This document shows positions 35,867 through 46,774 of a stretch of 64,000 bases of DNA, in pieces. Position numbers and translations under genes: made by a program. Numbering within the stretch: position 1 is the stretch's first letter; each line of letters starts with the position of its first letter. The DNA is taken from positions 1 through 64,000 of the forward strand of contig SGPL01000122.1 of NCBI GenBank assembly GCA_004802705.1. Direction: 5' to 3'. Under the pieces are notes generated by a model. That model was not told the DNA's origin and did no database searches. It saw only the letters and a list, made by a program, of their open reading frames with translations. The stretch comes from Bondarzewia mesenterica. Lineage: Eukaryota > Basidiomycota > Agaricomycetes > Russulales > Bondarzewiaceae.

Positions 35867-38400
35867 ATGGAACTCAAATTTAATGCAATTTTCAAGGACA
35901 AGGAAGCATATTCCACTTATGAACTCCTAGCACCCAACTCTACTACTCACCAGCCTAAACTCAATATTGAAGCTAAAGCTNAACAAATTCTCACATTTAT
36001 ANAAACTAATTTTCTCAACTTTTCCCTCAACTATTTCCTCGAGACTTTGTTTTCATTTAATTCTCCCATAATAAAGAATGTCACAAGTATATATATGAAG
36101 AACAGCATTGCNCCCTCTAGCACTTGCAANCATCTANTTCTAAGAGAGAGGGCTGAGAGATATACTTTTTTCACATTAGGTCATTAACANGGCATCAAAA
36201 CTCTGTGCCACTGAGTTTAGCTAATTGACAGACTGAGCCAGAGATGACCTTTACCACAATGAGGCATTGGCATTTTTTGTCTTGCTAAAAGATGTGACTG
36301 TTAATATGATCTCGTCATTCCATATTCAANAGCTCANGGNGCGATATGAGCATCTCCTGCTAAGCTTTTAATAAATTTTATGGGCAGTCATTGCTAATGA
36401 AGGTCAGATGCAACACTCTATGAGTGAGAACACACATNATGTATATTGTATTTTTTTTTATTTGTTGACCATTTGGNCAAAGTTCTTAANAAGGCCTTTA
36501 GAGGCAGACTTTTATCACCTCGCAAGTCTTAAATCTATATAGCTGACTTTCAAATTACCATACAATTCACAATNCACTCATATTCTAGAATAATCAGATC
36601 TTGAAGTGCCTCTCATTGATATTAAAAAGGTTAGGTATNTTAACTTTTTACTCTTTTCAGGGCCAGACAATTATGATGCTCAGTAAAGATGCCCTTTACA
36701 ATGCTCAGTTAGTAGCAAATGACCTATTAAAGCTCAAACTATTTGCCTATAATAACTTTAACTAGCGTGCAAATGCCTGAGAGCCTTCTGCTATCCACAA
36801 AACTNTAAAATACAATCAAGTTTCTGGCTTATTAGTCTATCTCTGCCTCCCTAAAGATATGNGACCATCATCTACAGCTCATCTCATGATTATTGCACAT
36901 TTGAATGATATTGCTAGCATAATACACCTTATTCTATAATAGAACTCTTTGTGAGACATCTTTNNTAGCCATGAAGATGTGACTATCTTTTGAGACTCAG
37001 TAATTTNGCATATTTTATATATCCTTATCAAGAAAGTGGCCTNATTTACACACTTTTAACACTCCTTGCTAAAGTTTAATGATCCTCATGCTATATCATC
37101 TCATAAATCTGAGTGCTGCTTCTTGCCAATATTTAATCAAGAGCAGGGCTCAACANAAANGAATATGATTATTTTTTTACATTATTTTTTCAAATTTCTT
37201 CAGCTCCTAAAATCTGTCTTCAAGCACATCATGATATTCATCCTAGGCTATCATATCATGATGAAAAGGAATCGTGCTATACAAGATCAACATGTCATTA
37301 ATTGCTCATCAAATTGTGTGGATCATTTANCTAGCTCACCTCTAATGAGTGGCCTCATGCATGTCTGTATGAATCAAATGAATAATATTAACAAGAATTC
37401 ATAGGGGATGATGCTCGANATGGAGTTAGCCTTCAGAGTCTTTATNATAAACTGCTAAACTGCTCTGAAATCANCCTCCATAATATCAACTTCTATGGAT
37501 GGTTGTAGTTTTTTAATTTTATGCTCCAGTCACTGGTTATCACTATTGTCACATCACACTGAATTTAACAAATGCAGCTCNACTTCTACAANATGAGGAG
37601 ATAATGCTAGAGGCATTCCTGGCACTNTNCACTACAATAGCCAATAATTACTATTTATTCTCTATTGCTNGTCTCGAGGCATTNGAGATCAAGCAAGTAA
37701 AANGACACACATTATTAGGCCACATCGTGCTACTTTTACATGATATAATGACCCTTCATNAGATGCNGTATGCTATTAAATATAGCCATNCAACACACAT
37801 CACATGTATCCTTAAATATTAGGCTCNGATGTTTTACACTANTAGAAGCCATAACTATGCCAATGAATTAATGNAACTCCTCCATAATATTCATCATGAT
37901 TGGTCAAAGGACTCTGCAGAAGTGCTGATAGCAAGCATGCTGATCAATACAATAGGCAAGCCAGATGGCTTCTATGAAGNTGAACTTGATGGGAAGCATC
38001 TCAATGACAAGATCAAAGAGTGTGCTCATGGACCAAATATAACACTACAACTACTCGAGAAGGTAACACACATGCTTGGTCATGTTCAACAACTCACATT
38101 ATGCATCTTNAAGTCTCTCAGTGTATAAGACATTAATGAACACCATGCAAAAGTCAAGCAACATAAAGANGTTGATATACTCGCAAAGTATCACAACAGC
38201 AAGAAGGTATTCAGATTTACCTTTGATTTTGTATCTGCACATGCTATTATTGACCTCTATTGACATGATCTTTATTGTCTATCTGGCCCAGATAATGGGC
38301 ATGTTAAGTATCTTTTGTATNACAAGCTTTGATTTCAAACATGCTATAACAGAGTCATCAANCAACTCAATGAATAAATGACTAAAAAAGTCNATAATAA
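35867..38400 (+). pseudogene. DUF6589-domain protein, decayed
   Basis: The plus strand shows a nearly collinear series of conserved blocks. 'AQLVANDLLKLKLFAYNNFN' (about 36,700) is followed by 'KFNDPHAISSHKSE', 'FLPIFNQEQGST', 'NMIIFLHYFF' and 'SGLMHVCMNQMNNI' (37,066-37,404). Then come 'NINFYGWL' (37,485), 'HNYANELM', 'LLHNIHHDW', 'IASMLINTIGKPDGFYE', 'DGKHLNDKIKECAHGPN' and 'LLEKVTHMLGHVQQLT' (37,829-38,100), and 'NEHHAKVKQHK' with 'VFRFTFDFVSAHAIIDLY' (38,133-38,255). I recognise this as the DUF6589 family of mushroom genomes, whose role is unknown. Stops, frame changes and ambiguous bases show decay. It sits inside a TIR element, so it may be a transposition-related protein. Confidence 0.7.
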
Positions 38401-38544
38401 GAGGTTAGAGCAGAATNTACATGTTGCATAGNATTGAGATGAAATAAATTTTGGTGTAATGGACAGAGCATAGGATATTGTAGAACTGATGAGAGAGAAT
38501 GAGATGCTANAATATTGCTAGATGCTGTACTATAAAATGAACAA

Positions 38545-38781
38545 TCAGAATTTCATATAGGTTTCATACCATGCTGAAACCTTAGGTTCTATGTCACTCT
38601 GGCCTTTCTGCCTATGCTTGGTCCCTATAAATGTAGCTGACTGCTCATCTCTGACATTACCACTATCTTCATCTCGCAATCTCTTGCCTTCCATCTCTCG
38701 AGGACTATGTGAGCTTTCTAATGCATTTGATGATTGTGCATATCTTGATGAAGCAAATGTAGTTAGTGTATTGATATTCAA
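38545..38781 (-). other. Charged open frame between the two element genes
   Basis: A 78-residue minus-strand frame rich in Ser, Arg, Glu and Asp (including 'REMEGKRLRDEDSG'). It lies downstream of the helicase remnant in the same orientation and could be that gene's disordered C-terminal tail. No domain is recognised and it may be chance. Confidence 0.25.
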
Positions 38782-39599
38782 TTTGCTGAGTTAGATANAG
38801 TATTACCATGGCATTGCTGTTTAGAGTTTGTCCCCAATAGAGCACTTGTCACTGAGTTTAACATAGCAGGCAAAATTATATGACCCTTGCTTGACCAAAT
38901 CTTATGATCTTATAGTACATTAATATCCATTTTTGAAGTCCNAGGTATATTATTCNAGATGTACCAATACCGTGCTTTGCATATGTGTATCTTTAATAAN
39001 TACAAAAAATGGCTCTGGTAGCTCAGTTTAATAAGCAATATNTGTGCATGAGTAAAAATTGTCAAAAGAATGAATAAACCNTGCATGATTAATGAATGCG
39101 TAAAGGTTAACATCAGAAATTAAAGATTTTAAGCTATNATCTAGCTAATATGATCTCTATTCTGTTTGCCATATAGAGAGTCTCTATGCTAGTAACTTTT
39201 GGAAGATAGTGTCACTGTTCTGATTAAATAAATGAGCTTCTTCTCTTGCAATGCNAGATGAGTCAATCATGATCTAGCAATGCTCTCATCCTAGAAATAG
39301 AAAAGGATGACACTTAGAGCAATACAAGTGAGGTATCAATTGTGATGCATGCTTGAGATATTCTTAGTGAGTACTATAAATGATGTCACAACATGTGTTA
39401 CTATAGATCAAATCAAGAAGCCCCAGGTNTTCTTTTTATGGCCTAGTGACTGATAGTTTTTTAGATTTCCTCATGCTTGCCTCGACTAATAGAATTTCAA
39501 TTGATTGTGAGTTCTATCTTGTATCAATACCTCTACCTCTTTGACCATGATGCTAATTCCATTTGGCAAGAGTAAGACTATGAGCCATGTATTGAACTA

Positions 39600-40640
39600 T
39601 ATATTCAACATGCACAAAATTTATNTTATAACTAATCTTTGCAGTTTTAAGGAGGATCTATATNCAATCTTCTTAAAAATTGACAAGATATTAGACTTGA
39701 TGATTTATATAAAGCCCAAAATGTAGGATATCTATGGTGCTNTCAAGTAGATCTAGTGATGCAAAGTAAGAGTAAAACTATCAAAACATCCCAGTAAGGC
39801 ATTTAATGTCATTGGTATATATGATTGTCAGTGAGANAAGTGTTCAGATATTGAGCGGCAGTACAAATAAAAGATAGAGAAAACTTAAGATGTCATGTAC
39901 CATGTTGACCATAGCAGTAGACAGTTTAGGGTGGAAATTGCTCAAATTAATCAGATGATAGTCTTGTTGAAGCCCTACATAAGTTATNAGGGCTTGGCAA
40001 TAGGCAGATGGAAGAGTTGCAGAAAGGCAGATGAATAGAACATCCTTGCTGATGAGTTTTTNAAACATATGGAGANACATGTATGTGAGTCGCTAGGAAT
40101 CTGATTTATAAATGAGATGGGCTTTATTAATGTATATCACTGACAAGTGGTTGTGAAATCCTTCAGCATGAATGACTTATGNAAATGTTGGGCATTCAAG
40201 CTCTTTGACATAGATAAAAATGATATAATATATCATAAGTGGTACCTTCAAGGATATTATGACTATTCTGCTCTGAATGTATAAAAATTGAGGATATTCC
40301 TATTANGCAGTTCCTGTAGAAAATAACATGAGTACGACCTCTCAAAAAAATGATGAGTAATATACCTCANCTCACCTTCACTTCTAAGAGAAGTGAACGG
40401 AGTGATGATTAGTGAGACATCTTNCCTCTGANACTCAACGAGAAGAGGCAAAACTCACAATATCAACTTGCCAAAATTAGTAAAAGCAATAACACACATN
40501 TTGCTTNTGCATTAGATAACTCGATTGGCNATCTCTACTTAAAAGTCCCACAGATTCCATCCATCCTAGATAATACCTACATTCTGAGCTAATTTNTTCC
40601 ATCTGTCCTTGCTCATAGACTCTGCACATAAGAGGTGACT
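39600..40640 (-). pseudogene. RecQ-like DNA helicase remnant
   Basis: Read on the minus strand from 40,640: 'MSKDRW-KLAQNVGII', 'DGWNLWDF*VEIANRVI' (region before the Walker motif), 'CVIAFTNFGKLIL' (about 40,500; a decayed Walker A, normally APTGxGKT), 'LPLLVE' and 'VSLIITPFTSLRSE' (motif Ia region), 'FICLSATLPSAYCQA' (motif III S-A-T, about 40,020), then 'ITYVGLQQDYHLINLSNFHP' and 'VHDILSFLYLLFVLP'. This is the order of the first RecA lobe of RecQ-type helicases as found in expanded mushroom families. I cannot see the second lobe motifs (ARIL-DAAGMG, Q-x-x-GRAGR). It lies inside the TIR element, convergent with the DUF6589 gene. Confidence 0.6.
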
Positions 40641-41074
40641 CCCTGGCTCTACAGTAAAGCTTGTTGCTGATAGAAGCCTCAATTTTGAGAGAATAANGTG
40701 AGTAAGATAGTGTCTGTGGCTTGATCTCAAAGCTATTNNAATATCACTTATATNAGTATGAGCGATTGACTATGTCAACAAGGGGTGATTGATTTATCAG
40801 AGTAGATAGAAGATTAATATACACAGTGTTGGATGTCTAGATCTCAGTGGATATTGAAGAGTTATGATGGTAGTTTCTCTGAACTGGGGGCTAGAGCTAN
40901 AAAGGTGTATTCTCGCTCATNTNGTAGCAACTTTGAGAGATGAAGATTTAGCAGAGACAAGGTTTTATCAGATAAAATACATGTTAAGCTTTAAAGACTG
41001 CATATAAAGATAAGGAACTTTACACATTAGACTATGAGGAGCAAGTATAAGGGATGCATGTAAAAACAACACAT

Positions 41075-41222
41075 CAAAGAGACACAAGTAACCCACAAAA
41101 AATATGACAATTGTCACATGATGCACTATGGCATTATAGTTCTAATTGAACATGCATTGTAACCTAGACAGTTATTGATGGGTTTCCTTTTAGGGTATTA
41201 GTGACTGGCTGGTTTGAGACTA
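41075..41222 (-). repeat. Right terminal inverted repeat (~150 bp)
   Basis: The reverse complement begins TAGTCTCAAACCAGCCAG and aligns with 35,464 onward. Differences between the two repeats are mostly C/T or G/A, consistent with the general mutation pattern of the domain. Confidence 0.65.
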
Positions 41223-41231
41223 TCTCCCTCT
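41223..41231. repeat. Target-site duplication, right copy (TCTCCCTCT)
   Basis: Immediately follows the right terminal inverted repeat. It matches the left copy at 35,455-35,463 in eight consecutive bases, with a transition in the ninth. Confidence 0.6.
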
Positions 41232-41413
41232 TGTGGTANTTTAATCACTTATTGGCATTAGGGGCATCCCTGCAATATATAAATTTAAATTTGGCCAACT
41301 GTCAATTCATTGGGAACATGATTTATCAGTTAATGCCCTATAATGAAGTGAGGTGCTTCCAAAATTTTCTTCCTATCATACTCGTNCAATTTTCATCACA
41401 TTGAACCTTATNT

Positions 41414-42478
41414 TGATGAGCACCCCTGCTCCTTAACTTTGGAGACTACTATTTTTGTCCCTTCATTTCAGATCTTAAGCTTCGATCATTCCCGTCCTTC
41501 TGCGATATCTTGCAATCTCTTCCGACCTNTTGCGATCTCTTGCGATCTCTTCTCAGCTNGGCGGCTTTGACCTNTGATCANGAGACTATTTTTTGTCNGT
41601 GCTCTAGTCCTTCTCCANGTGTCGGACTCCTGCAATNGATGATGCTGAGCAGCACTCAAGCTCATCCATTNAGCTCAATGGTTTTTGGTATCCTCGGCTG
41701 ACAATCTGCGACCTCGCAAGCATCTNNTTCTGATCTGATATCGCTCAGCACACANGCTCCTCCGTTCTATTATTTTATTGCATNTTATTTCTAGGAGACT
41801 TCACAGGGTGCCTATCGGGTTCACTAGATTACCTTTTACCTTTCGATCTCACATGCTTTTCCTTCCCTTTGAACTGATGCCAGATTACTGATCACTGAAT
41901 CTTCACATTCTTGTTTTTCATTCTATTCTTCCTGCTCTGACTTCACCCTTGTTTGCTCGTTTTCTACCTTCATCGTATGATGTTCACTATATCTTTCGGT
42001 CTCTCTTTTCTGCTCCCTGCTCAGTATATAAGCTATGATACATCTCTGTGAAATATCAGATCAGTCTTCGGACTTCAGACCTCATTTCACCTGTGCAAAC
42101 TGCAACTGCGACCTGTGAACTGTGACCTTCAACTTTGACTTTGCTCTTGCTGTGACTTACTGTGACTTACTGTGACCTTTAACATTGCTCATCTACCTCT
42201 ATCACCATGTTTCATCTCTATATCCTATCCATCCTCTCATTTCATAACCTCTCAGACCTTTGACCCAAATATCGCACCGACTTTGCACCTTCATCGGAAC
42301 ATCGCTCTGATATCGCACTTAATCGCATGCTCTCATTCATCCTTCATACCCATCTACTCACACACCTGTGTCTTCGCAGCAGACATTCACTCAACTCATC
42401 CTCTTGCACATCACCTGTGGTGTCTTCTGGGGTGTTGTTTCTCCCCTAGGGGCATCGCGAGTGTATCACCGAGTTAAG
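41414..42478 (+). mobile_element. LTR copy L3 (youngest), at the composition boundary
   Basis: Begins TGATGAGCACCCCTGCTC and shares its block order with 14,494-15,090 and the reverse of 7,290-8,153. It still holds many CpG (for example ATCGCACCGACTTTGC and CATCGGAACATCGCTC), where the older copies have TG or CA. CAGTATATAAGC near 42,027 is a plausible promoter box, present in all copies that reach this far. The 3' end is uncertain; 42,478 was chosen because homology to the old copy stops near 42,290 and GTGTATCA would give a ...CA end. I saw no primer-binding site or internal domain after it, so a solo or truncated LTR is likely. Confidence 0.6.
42027..42038 (+). promoter_or_regulatory. TATA-type box inside the LTR
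   Basis: CAGTATATAAGC, conserved in the inverted old copy near 7,560, followed about 30-40 bp later by pyrimidine-rich sequence. It fits an LTR promoter. Position and conservation are the only evidence. Confidence 0.45.
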
Positions 42479-42689
42479 ATGAAATGACTGGTGTGCATAA
42501 ATCTGTGCATGCTCGAGCAAGGGGAGGATATGTGGTGTGAGGTCGACACCTGGGATTGGGGAATGTAGAATGAACAGATTGGGATTCTCCAGGCTCAGCA
42601 GAGGCAGTTGAAAAATAGGCTCCAGGGGCCCTGAGGAGGCCCTGAGACTTGGCGGACGAGGTGGTAAAGGCGACGGCTCACAAGGGTAA

Positions 42690-43018
42690 CGCCCGCCACT
42701 TAAAGTCTGGAGAAAATGTTGCAGTAACGGGCTGAGAGTCCATGAGCGTGTGTACATATAATTTTGTGGAGGTACCGCATGTGGAGGCACATATCCATCT
42801 AGAAAGGATCATCAATGTGATGGAGGAGTCGGGTCGGAATTACTGACTTGCTTATACAGAGACATGAAATTCATTGTGATCGGTCGCAATCCACGCGGAT
42901 CACCCAGATTATGTGCATATTCTGAACAATGATGCTCGAGGCCCGTAGAGGCATCCATGGCTACTGGGATAGTATGCATGATGTACAAACAAGACTTGTT
43001 AGGAGAGGGCCATTGCAT
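42690..43018 (-). CDS. Small hypothetical protein, possibly two exons
   Basis: A minus-strand frame starts with Met at 43,018 and reads 'MQWPSPNKSCLYIMHTIP' through 'MNFMSLYKQ'. A GTCAGT...CTTTCTAG segment of 49 nt (about 42,799-42,847) could be an intron, after which the frame continues 'MDMCLHMRYLHKII' to a stop near 42,710. Without splicing, two stops follow at once. No family is recognised. It lies just beyond the LTR and may equally be a retroelement fragment or chance. Confidence 0.25.
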
Positions 43019-43029
43019 TGTACGGCATA

Positions 43030-43440
43030 AATGATTCCCACCACTTTTTAACTTAATTTAACTATAAAACTTTATTCTCATATTTCATTGGACTTTTAAA
43101 TAAATTAATATTGATGCTAATCTCTCATCTTATAAATGTAGTTCACTACGAAAATCTAGCTGTATAGTTTTAAATTTTGAGAATCTCTATTTTAATAAAT
43201 AAAAAAAAGATATTTGTCGAATGAAGGATCCAAAGACTTAACTATTATAAAATGAAGTCTATTGAAGAGCAGGCATACTCCATGTTAACAAAAACCTTTT
43301 TCACAAAGTCATCACAATACATTAGCATCAAAAAACAAGCTGAACACAATCCTAAAGAGATTGTCAATGGTAATGTAACCAAAGGAGGTCAAACAAAGGA
43401 CATAATAAATGTGGGTGGGTAGATCAATTGATGTCAGTGA
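43030..43440. other. AT-rich intergenic sequence
   Basis: Locally AT-rich sequence within the otherwise CpG-normal right half. No gene or repeat was noticed. Confidence 0.4.
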
Positions 43441-43442
43441 TG

Positions 43443-43605
43443 CCACGGTCCGGTCTGGTCCAGTTCATGCCGATTTTTTCTGAACTGAGAACCGGACTGT
43501 ACGGTCCAGTGCAAGGATTTCTTAAACCATGGACTGGACCAGTCATGAACTAGATCAGTGGTCCAGTTCAGATTCATGCTAGGTTCAGACCGTGAACCGA
43601 ATTTT
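43443..43605. repeat. GGTCC/GGACC palindromic short repeat
   Basis: The words CGGTCCGGTCTGGTCCAGTT, ACCGGACTGTACGGTCCAGT, GGACTGGACCAGTCATGAAC and CCAGTTCAGATTCATG occur within 160 bp in both orientations, so the segment can fold on itself. It looks like a small interspersed inverted-repeat element. No protein is involved. Confidence 0.45.
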
Positions 43606-43619
43606 TATTGAAAAGAAAT

Positions 43620-45005
43620 ATTTTTATATGGTCTACATTACTGGAGGCATCCCCCCGCACTGTTCTTCAATTCAATTATCTCTTGAATGCCTCCATGTCG
43701 TTCAACCACAGTTAATACATCGTCCATAAAAAGGCTCGTCAGGCGAAACTCAGTGGAGACATCAAGAAGCTCCAAAAGAGCGCGACCAGGGCTGACGCCA
43801 GAGAAAGCCCGCTTGAACGGATGTGCAATATTCACAAGCAGCAGCTCAGATGCTAGCGGCAACTCGCCTTCACCTTCATTTGCCGAGGTAAGTTCAGGAG
43901 GAGGATTCAACACTATTGTCCCATCGCTGCTGGCCTTGTGGCAGGAAACCATCGAGTTTCGAGTCTTGTTGGACAACACGCGATGTCGGTGTTGGCAGAT
44001 GAACTAACACCTGGCGTGGCATCTAGAGAAGCTGTATGTTCACATTGGTACCTGTGCCAGTGTCAGTAGGAATAGACAATATCTTCTGCAACATGCTTGG
44101 CTTTGGAACACATCAAATGTACCCATGATCAGTCGAGCACACGACTGATTCACCAACAACATCGTCCTATGCTCCTCTTCCTCCACGCCAGGTGGTATTG
44201 ATGATGGTGATGCAGGAGGCATATTCTGCGCGACTCGCTGTACGCGGACCTCATTGAGGGCTAAAGTGTAAAAGACGGCAAGAGTTCTGGATGAAACGTG
44301 GGAGGCAGAGAGCAAGCATCGTGCGGCAGATGCCTGGGTTGTTGTATTCCCACCAACAGATGGGGGATGTAGCGGCAACATCTGATGGAGGAGAAGGGTG
44401 AGCGGGAACATGATCGTCAGTGGGTCGAGATGGGGAGACCTGGTGAGGAGGATGCATATGAGGAGGACGGTGAGCGAGGGGGATATGAACGTTGATGTGC
44501 AAGATTCTGATAGGTGGATGGGGGATGGTCAACTGCGGGATGAGGAAAGAGGGGTGCAAGAGGGCAGATGGAGGGAAAGGCTGCTGGAGATGGTTGAGGA
44601 GGTTCGTTGTACGCGAATACACACTTTTCATCGGACCAAAAGAGCGAGCTGAGACGTCGGCACATTTGTTGTATTTGTGGTAAATCTAGTTGAGCGTGAG
44701 GGCAAAAGGCATATAGAATGGCATGTACAGCATTTTGCCAAAGCATGGACTCAGACCCAGCACATGCGTGCAAGGTGATACAGTCGAGCGCATGGGACGC
44801 CCAAACTGCCATTCCTCGAGTTGAGCCTGCAAAGCGCGATGCTTTAGCTTGTCTCATTGTCTCGAGCCTCTCTGCCACACTACCACTCCCACCTCTGACT
44901 GCATCCCCTCTCCCTCAGACCACTCCACTCGTTCTCATACCCATATACCCTACCATCACCCCACCCATCCAACTCGTGCGTCCACTTTCTCCCTCAGACA
45001 TCTAG
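43620..45005. other. Uncharacterised, coding-like but unassigned sequence
   Basis: Several 100-150 residue frames are open on both strands (notably minus 43,638-43,979, 44,040-44,411 and 44,417-44,878, and plus 44,718-45,005). GC content and CpG are normal. I recognise no domain in any of them. As they sit next to broken host-gene pieces in the same orientation, decayed exons on the minus strand are a reasonable but unproven reading. Confidence 0.3.
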
Positions 45006-45009
45006 AGCC

Positions 45010-45420
45010 GAACCATCCTTAATCAACATGGGCAGTGAGAGTGTCCGCGGTAACATCGACGGGCATCCATGAGATTGCCTGAAAGATGCTATATTAGCCA
45101 ATTGAAAAGAAAGCACTTGTGCATCGAGAGCACTCACCTCATCTCTCATCGGAACTGCCTTCAACACCTGCGAACTGTGCAAAAGCACCGGAACCCACTC
45201 CTTCTCATTCCACTCCCCGACGACACTATCTCCCGCCAACTGGCCCACCCTCACCACATTCACTCTCATACCCGTCTCCTGCATTGCATGCAACATGAAC
45301 GCGAGAAGGCGACGGTGAAGGTGAACGGCTACAAGTCCGTCGATGCAAAAAGCCAGGTTCCCAGGGACGCCCATGAGGCGGCGTCATTCCGGTGCCAAAA
45401 GCATCGTGAATATGTTTATC
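45010..45420 (-). pseudogene. Thioester-reductase domain fragment (NRPS-like / carboxylic acid reductase type)
   Basis: On the minus strand, 'HAMQETGMRVNVVRVGQLAG' and 'WNEKEWVPVLLHSSQVL' precede 'KAVPMRDE'. A GTGAGT...TTTCAG intron (about 45,072-45,136) leads to 'AISWMPVDVTADTL'. The order ETGxRxxVVRVGQLxGD, W-N-x-x-E-W-x-P-x-L-x-x-SSQ and (I/V)SW(L/M)PVDxxA is the NAD-binding reductase domain that releases products of adenylating reductases. A stop follows soon after. Upstream 'HDAFGTGM' lies in another frame, where G-x-G-Y-x-x-S-K should be, so a frameshift separates them. The adenylation and carrier domains are not found. It is a truncated remnant. Confidence 0.6.
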
Positions 45421-45825
45421 GTCCCGAGTATACGTGGTTAGCGAGTAGAGAAAATGGATGCAATCAAGGGTAGTGCATACCTCCAGCAGCGAAGATGCTG
45501 CTATCGTGTAGGTGCTGTCAAGTGCAGGGTGTGCGAGACGAGGGGTAGTGGGTGAGGGGCGTGTGGGGGTGTAAGAGGAAGGGGAGTGAATGGACAAAGA
45601 TGCTCGTGAGGGGGCAGAGCCCAGCTGCAAAAACGAGAAGTACGCTGAGAGCAACATGCGATTGCGCTTGCGCCTTACTGTAAAGGTATCGTGGAAATTG
45701 TCATCGTTATCCACTGAAATGGAGACGTGATGACGGTGAGTGCGAACGCTGTTGATGGGGGGCCCAAAATGCGTCAGCGGAAAAGTGAGGAGCAGAAGAG
45801 AGGAAAATGGCAACTTCAAGTCGAA

Positions 45826-45978
45826 CTAAGTCGACTTGTACAAAAACTAGAGAACTTACCGGTAAATTTAGTTACCGGTTAACCGGTGAATGGTAACTAC
45901 AAAAGCACGTCAACAACAATTACTTACTGGCTACGACTGAATTGTAGGGAATTGTAGTCGCTTTTGTAGTAGACTATG
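45826..45978 (+). mobile_element. MITE-like repeat, copy 1
   Basis: About 155 bp sharing ACTAGA-A--CTTACCGGTAAAT and GTTACCGGTTAACCGGTGAA with copy 2 at 47,660-47,826, in the same orientation. Both copies begin with an AGTCGAC-like word and end with TAGT..GACTATG, which gives imperfect inverted ends around TAGTCGACTA. No coding capacity. It fits a miniature inverted-repeat element. Confidence 0.5.
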
Positions 45979-45989
45979 TGCACGTAGAA

Positions 45990-46585
45990 AGTGCATAGTC
46001 ATGGGAAGAAATTGCCTCAAGTCACCCATTCACTGTTACTTGGGGTCGCGTGTGGGAGAGCCCTTGTAAAAGGACGCTTCCCATTCCGGGAATCGTAACA
46101 GAGGATGAGCAGAGCACAGGAGGGAAACGCGTGCAGTCTTTGAGGTGATGAAGAATTATAGGCGTGCACTTATACTGATGCCAGTGGTTTTTCCTAATCA
46201 GGGAGCCTGAGAATGCGTTCACCCATTTGTAGATGCGTATGTGTGTACGTACGTGCCTTGCTAGAAGAGGAGAAACAGTGAACTTGAAATGCTCAATGAT
46301 GAAGATCAAGTCGCAGGCTTGTCCTTGTCCTTACTGTCGAATTCCTTGTCGGACACTGCAGACAGCTTGCGAATGGGGCTTGGTGGTCCAACCCTCCCTC
46401 CCGATAATTGAGAAGGTAGTTTTGGCGTGAATGAATGCAATCACGCATGTAGCAGTGGTGCCCCGCCTGATATTGGACTTTGCATAGAGTTGGATGATGT
46501 GGCCGATGGCAACCAGCTCAATGATGTTGCTGATTGTGGAGGAGAGCTCGACAGTGACATGACTGCACAGTTCCTCGCTAGGAGC
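45990..46585. other. Unassigned sequence between MITE and exonuclease fragment
   Basis: A minus-strand frame (46,022-46,309) and the frame-shifted continuation of the exonuclease piece ('[20 protein letters not shown]', about 46,555-46,495) are open but show no known domain. The sequence GGGAATCGTAAC at about 46,088 recurs at 49,397 upstream of the methyltransferase gene. Confidence 0.3.
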
Positions 46586-46712
46586 CGTGGAAGCATGGGC
46601 ACGATGCGTTGAATGAAGTAGACGTTGGTAGCGCGCTTGTGAGCATCCCGATCCAATGTCGTGTTCGGCTTGACGAAGTAAGAGACATCAGCGATGTGGA
46701 CGCCNACGNCGT
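46586..46712 (-). pseudogene. RNB exoribonuclease (Dis3L2-like) exon fragment
   Basis: On the minus strand: '[19 protein letters not shown]', then '[20 protein letters not shown]' and 'PRLL'. This is the conserved core of the RNB catalytic domain (H-I-A-D-V-S with its metal-binding Asp, then the RATSVYL-VQ--VPMLP block), closest in memory to Dis3L2. After 'PRLL' one missing base shifts the frame: in the next frame 'EELCS' follows, as in the family, and then homology ends. Only about 45 residues of a protein normally near 1,000 are present. It lies against an acetolactate synthase piece in the same orientation. Confidence 0.65.
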
Positions 46713-46774
46713 ACGGAGGGTGTTATCTACGTAAACGAGCCATCAGAACATTGATCAATGGCAAAAAAGAAAGA

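Larger units (their letters stand above)
35464..41222. mobile_element. 5.76-kb TIR transposon-like element with DUF6589 and RecQ-like genes
   Basis: The element starts TAATCTCAAA-CAGCCAG and ends, in reverse complement, TAGTCTCAAACCAGCCAG. The two ends stay alignable for about 150 bp (shared words AAAAGGAAAC, GTTACAAT, TCAATTAGAACTAT, ATAGTGCAT and TCATATTTTT), with mainly transitions between them. It is flanked by TCTCCCTC(C/T), an 8-9 bp target-site duplication. Inside are a DUF6589-type gene on the + strand and a RecQ-like helicase gene on the - strand, tail to tail. Long TIRs with a 9-bp duplication would fit Mutator-like elements and 8 bp would fit hAT; neither coding remnant is a transposase of those groups that I recognise. 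Both genes carry stops. Confidence 0.65.

Noticed and set aside
35464..41222. LTR retrotransposon between repeated ends
   Set aside because: The end repeats are inverted, not direct, and no gag or pol motif lies inside.
45226..45819. 197-codon minus-strand frame as a separate gene
   Set aside because: Its 3' part overlaps the reductase fragment in another frame; the Pro/Ser/Thr-rich remainder shows no domain. Most likely open by GC content.
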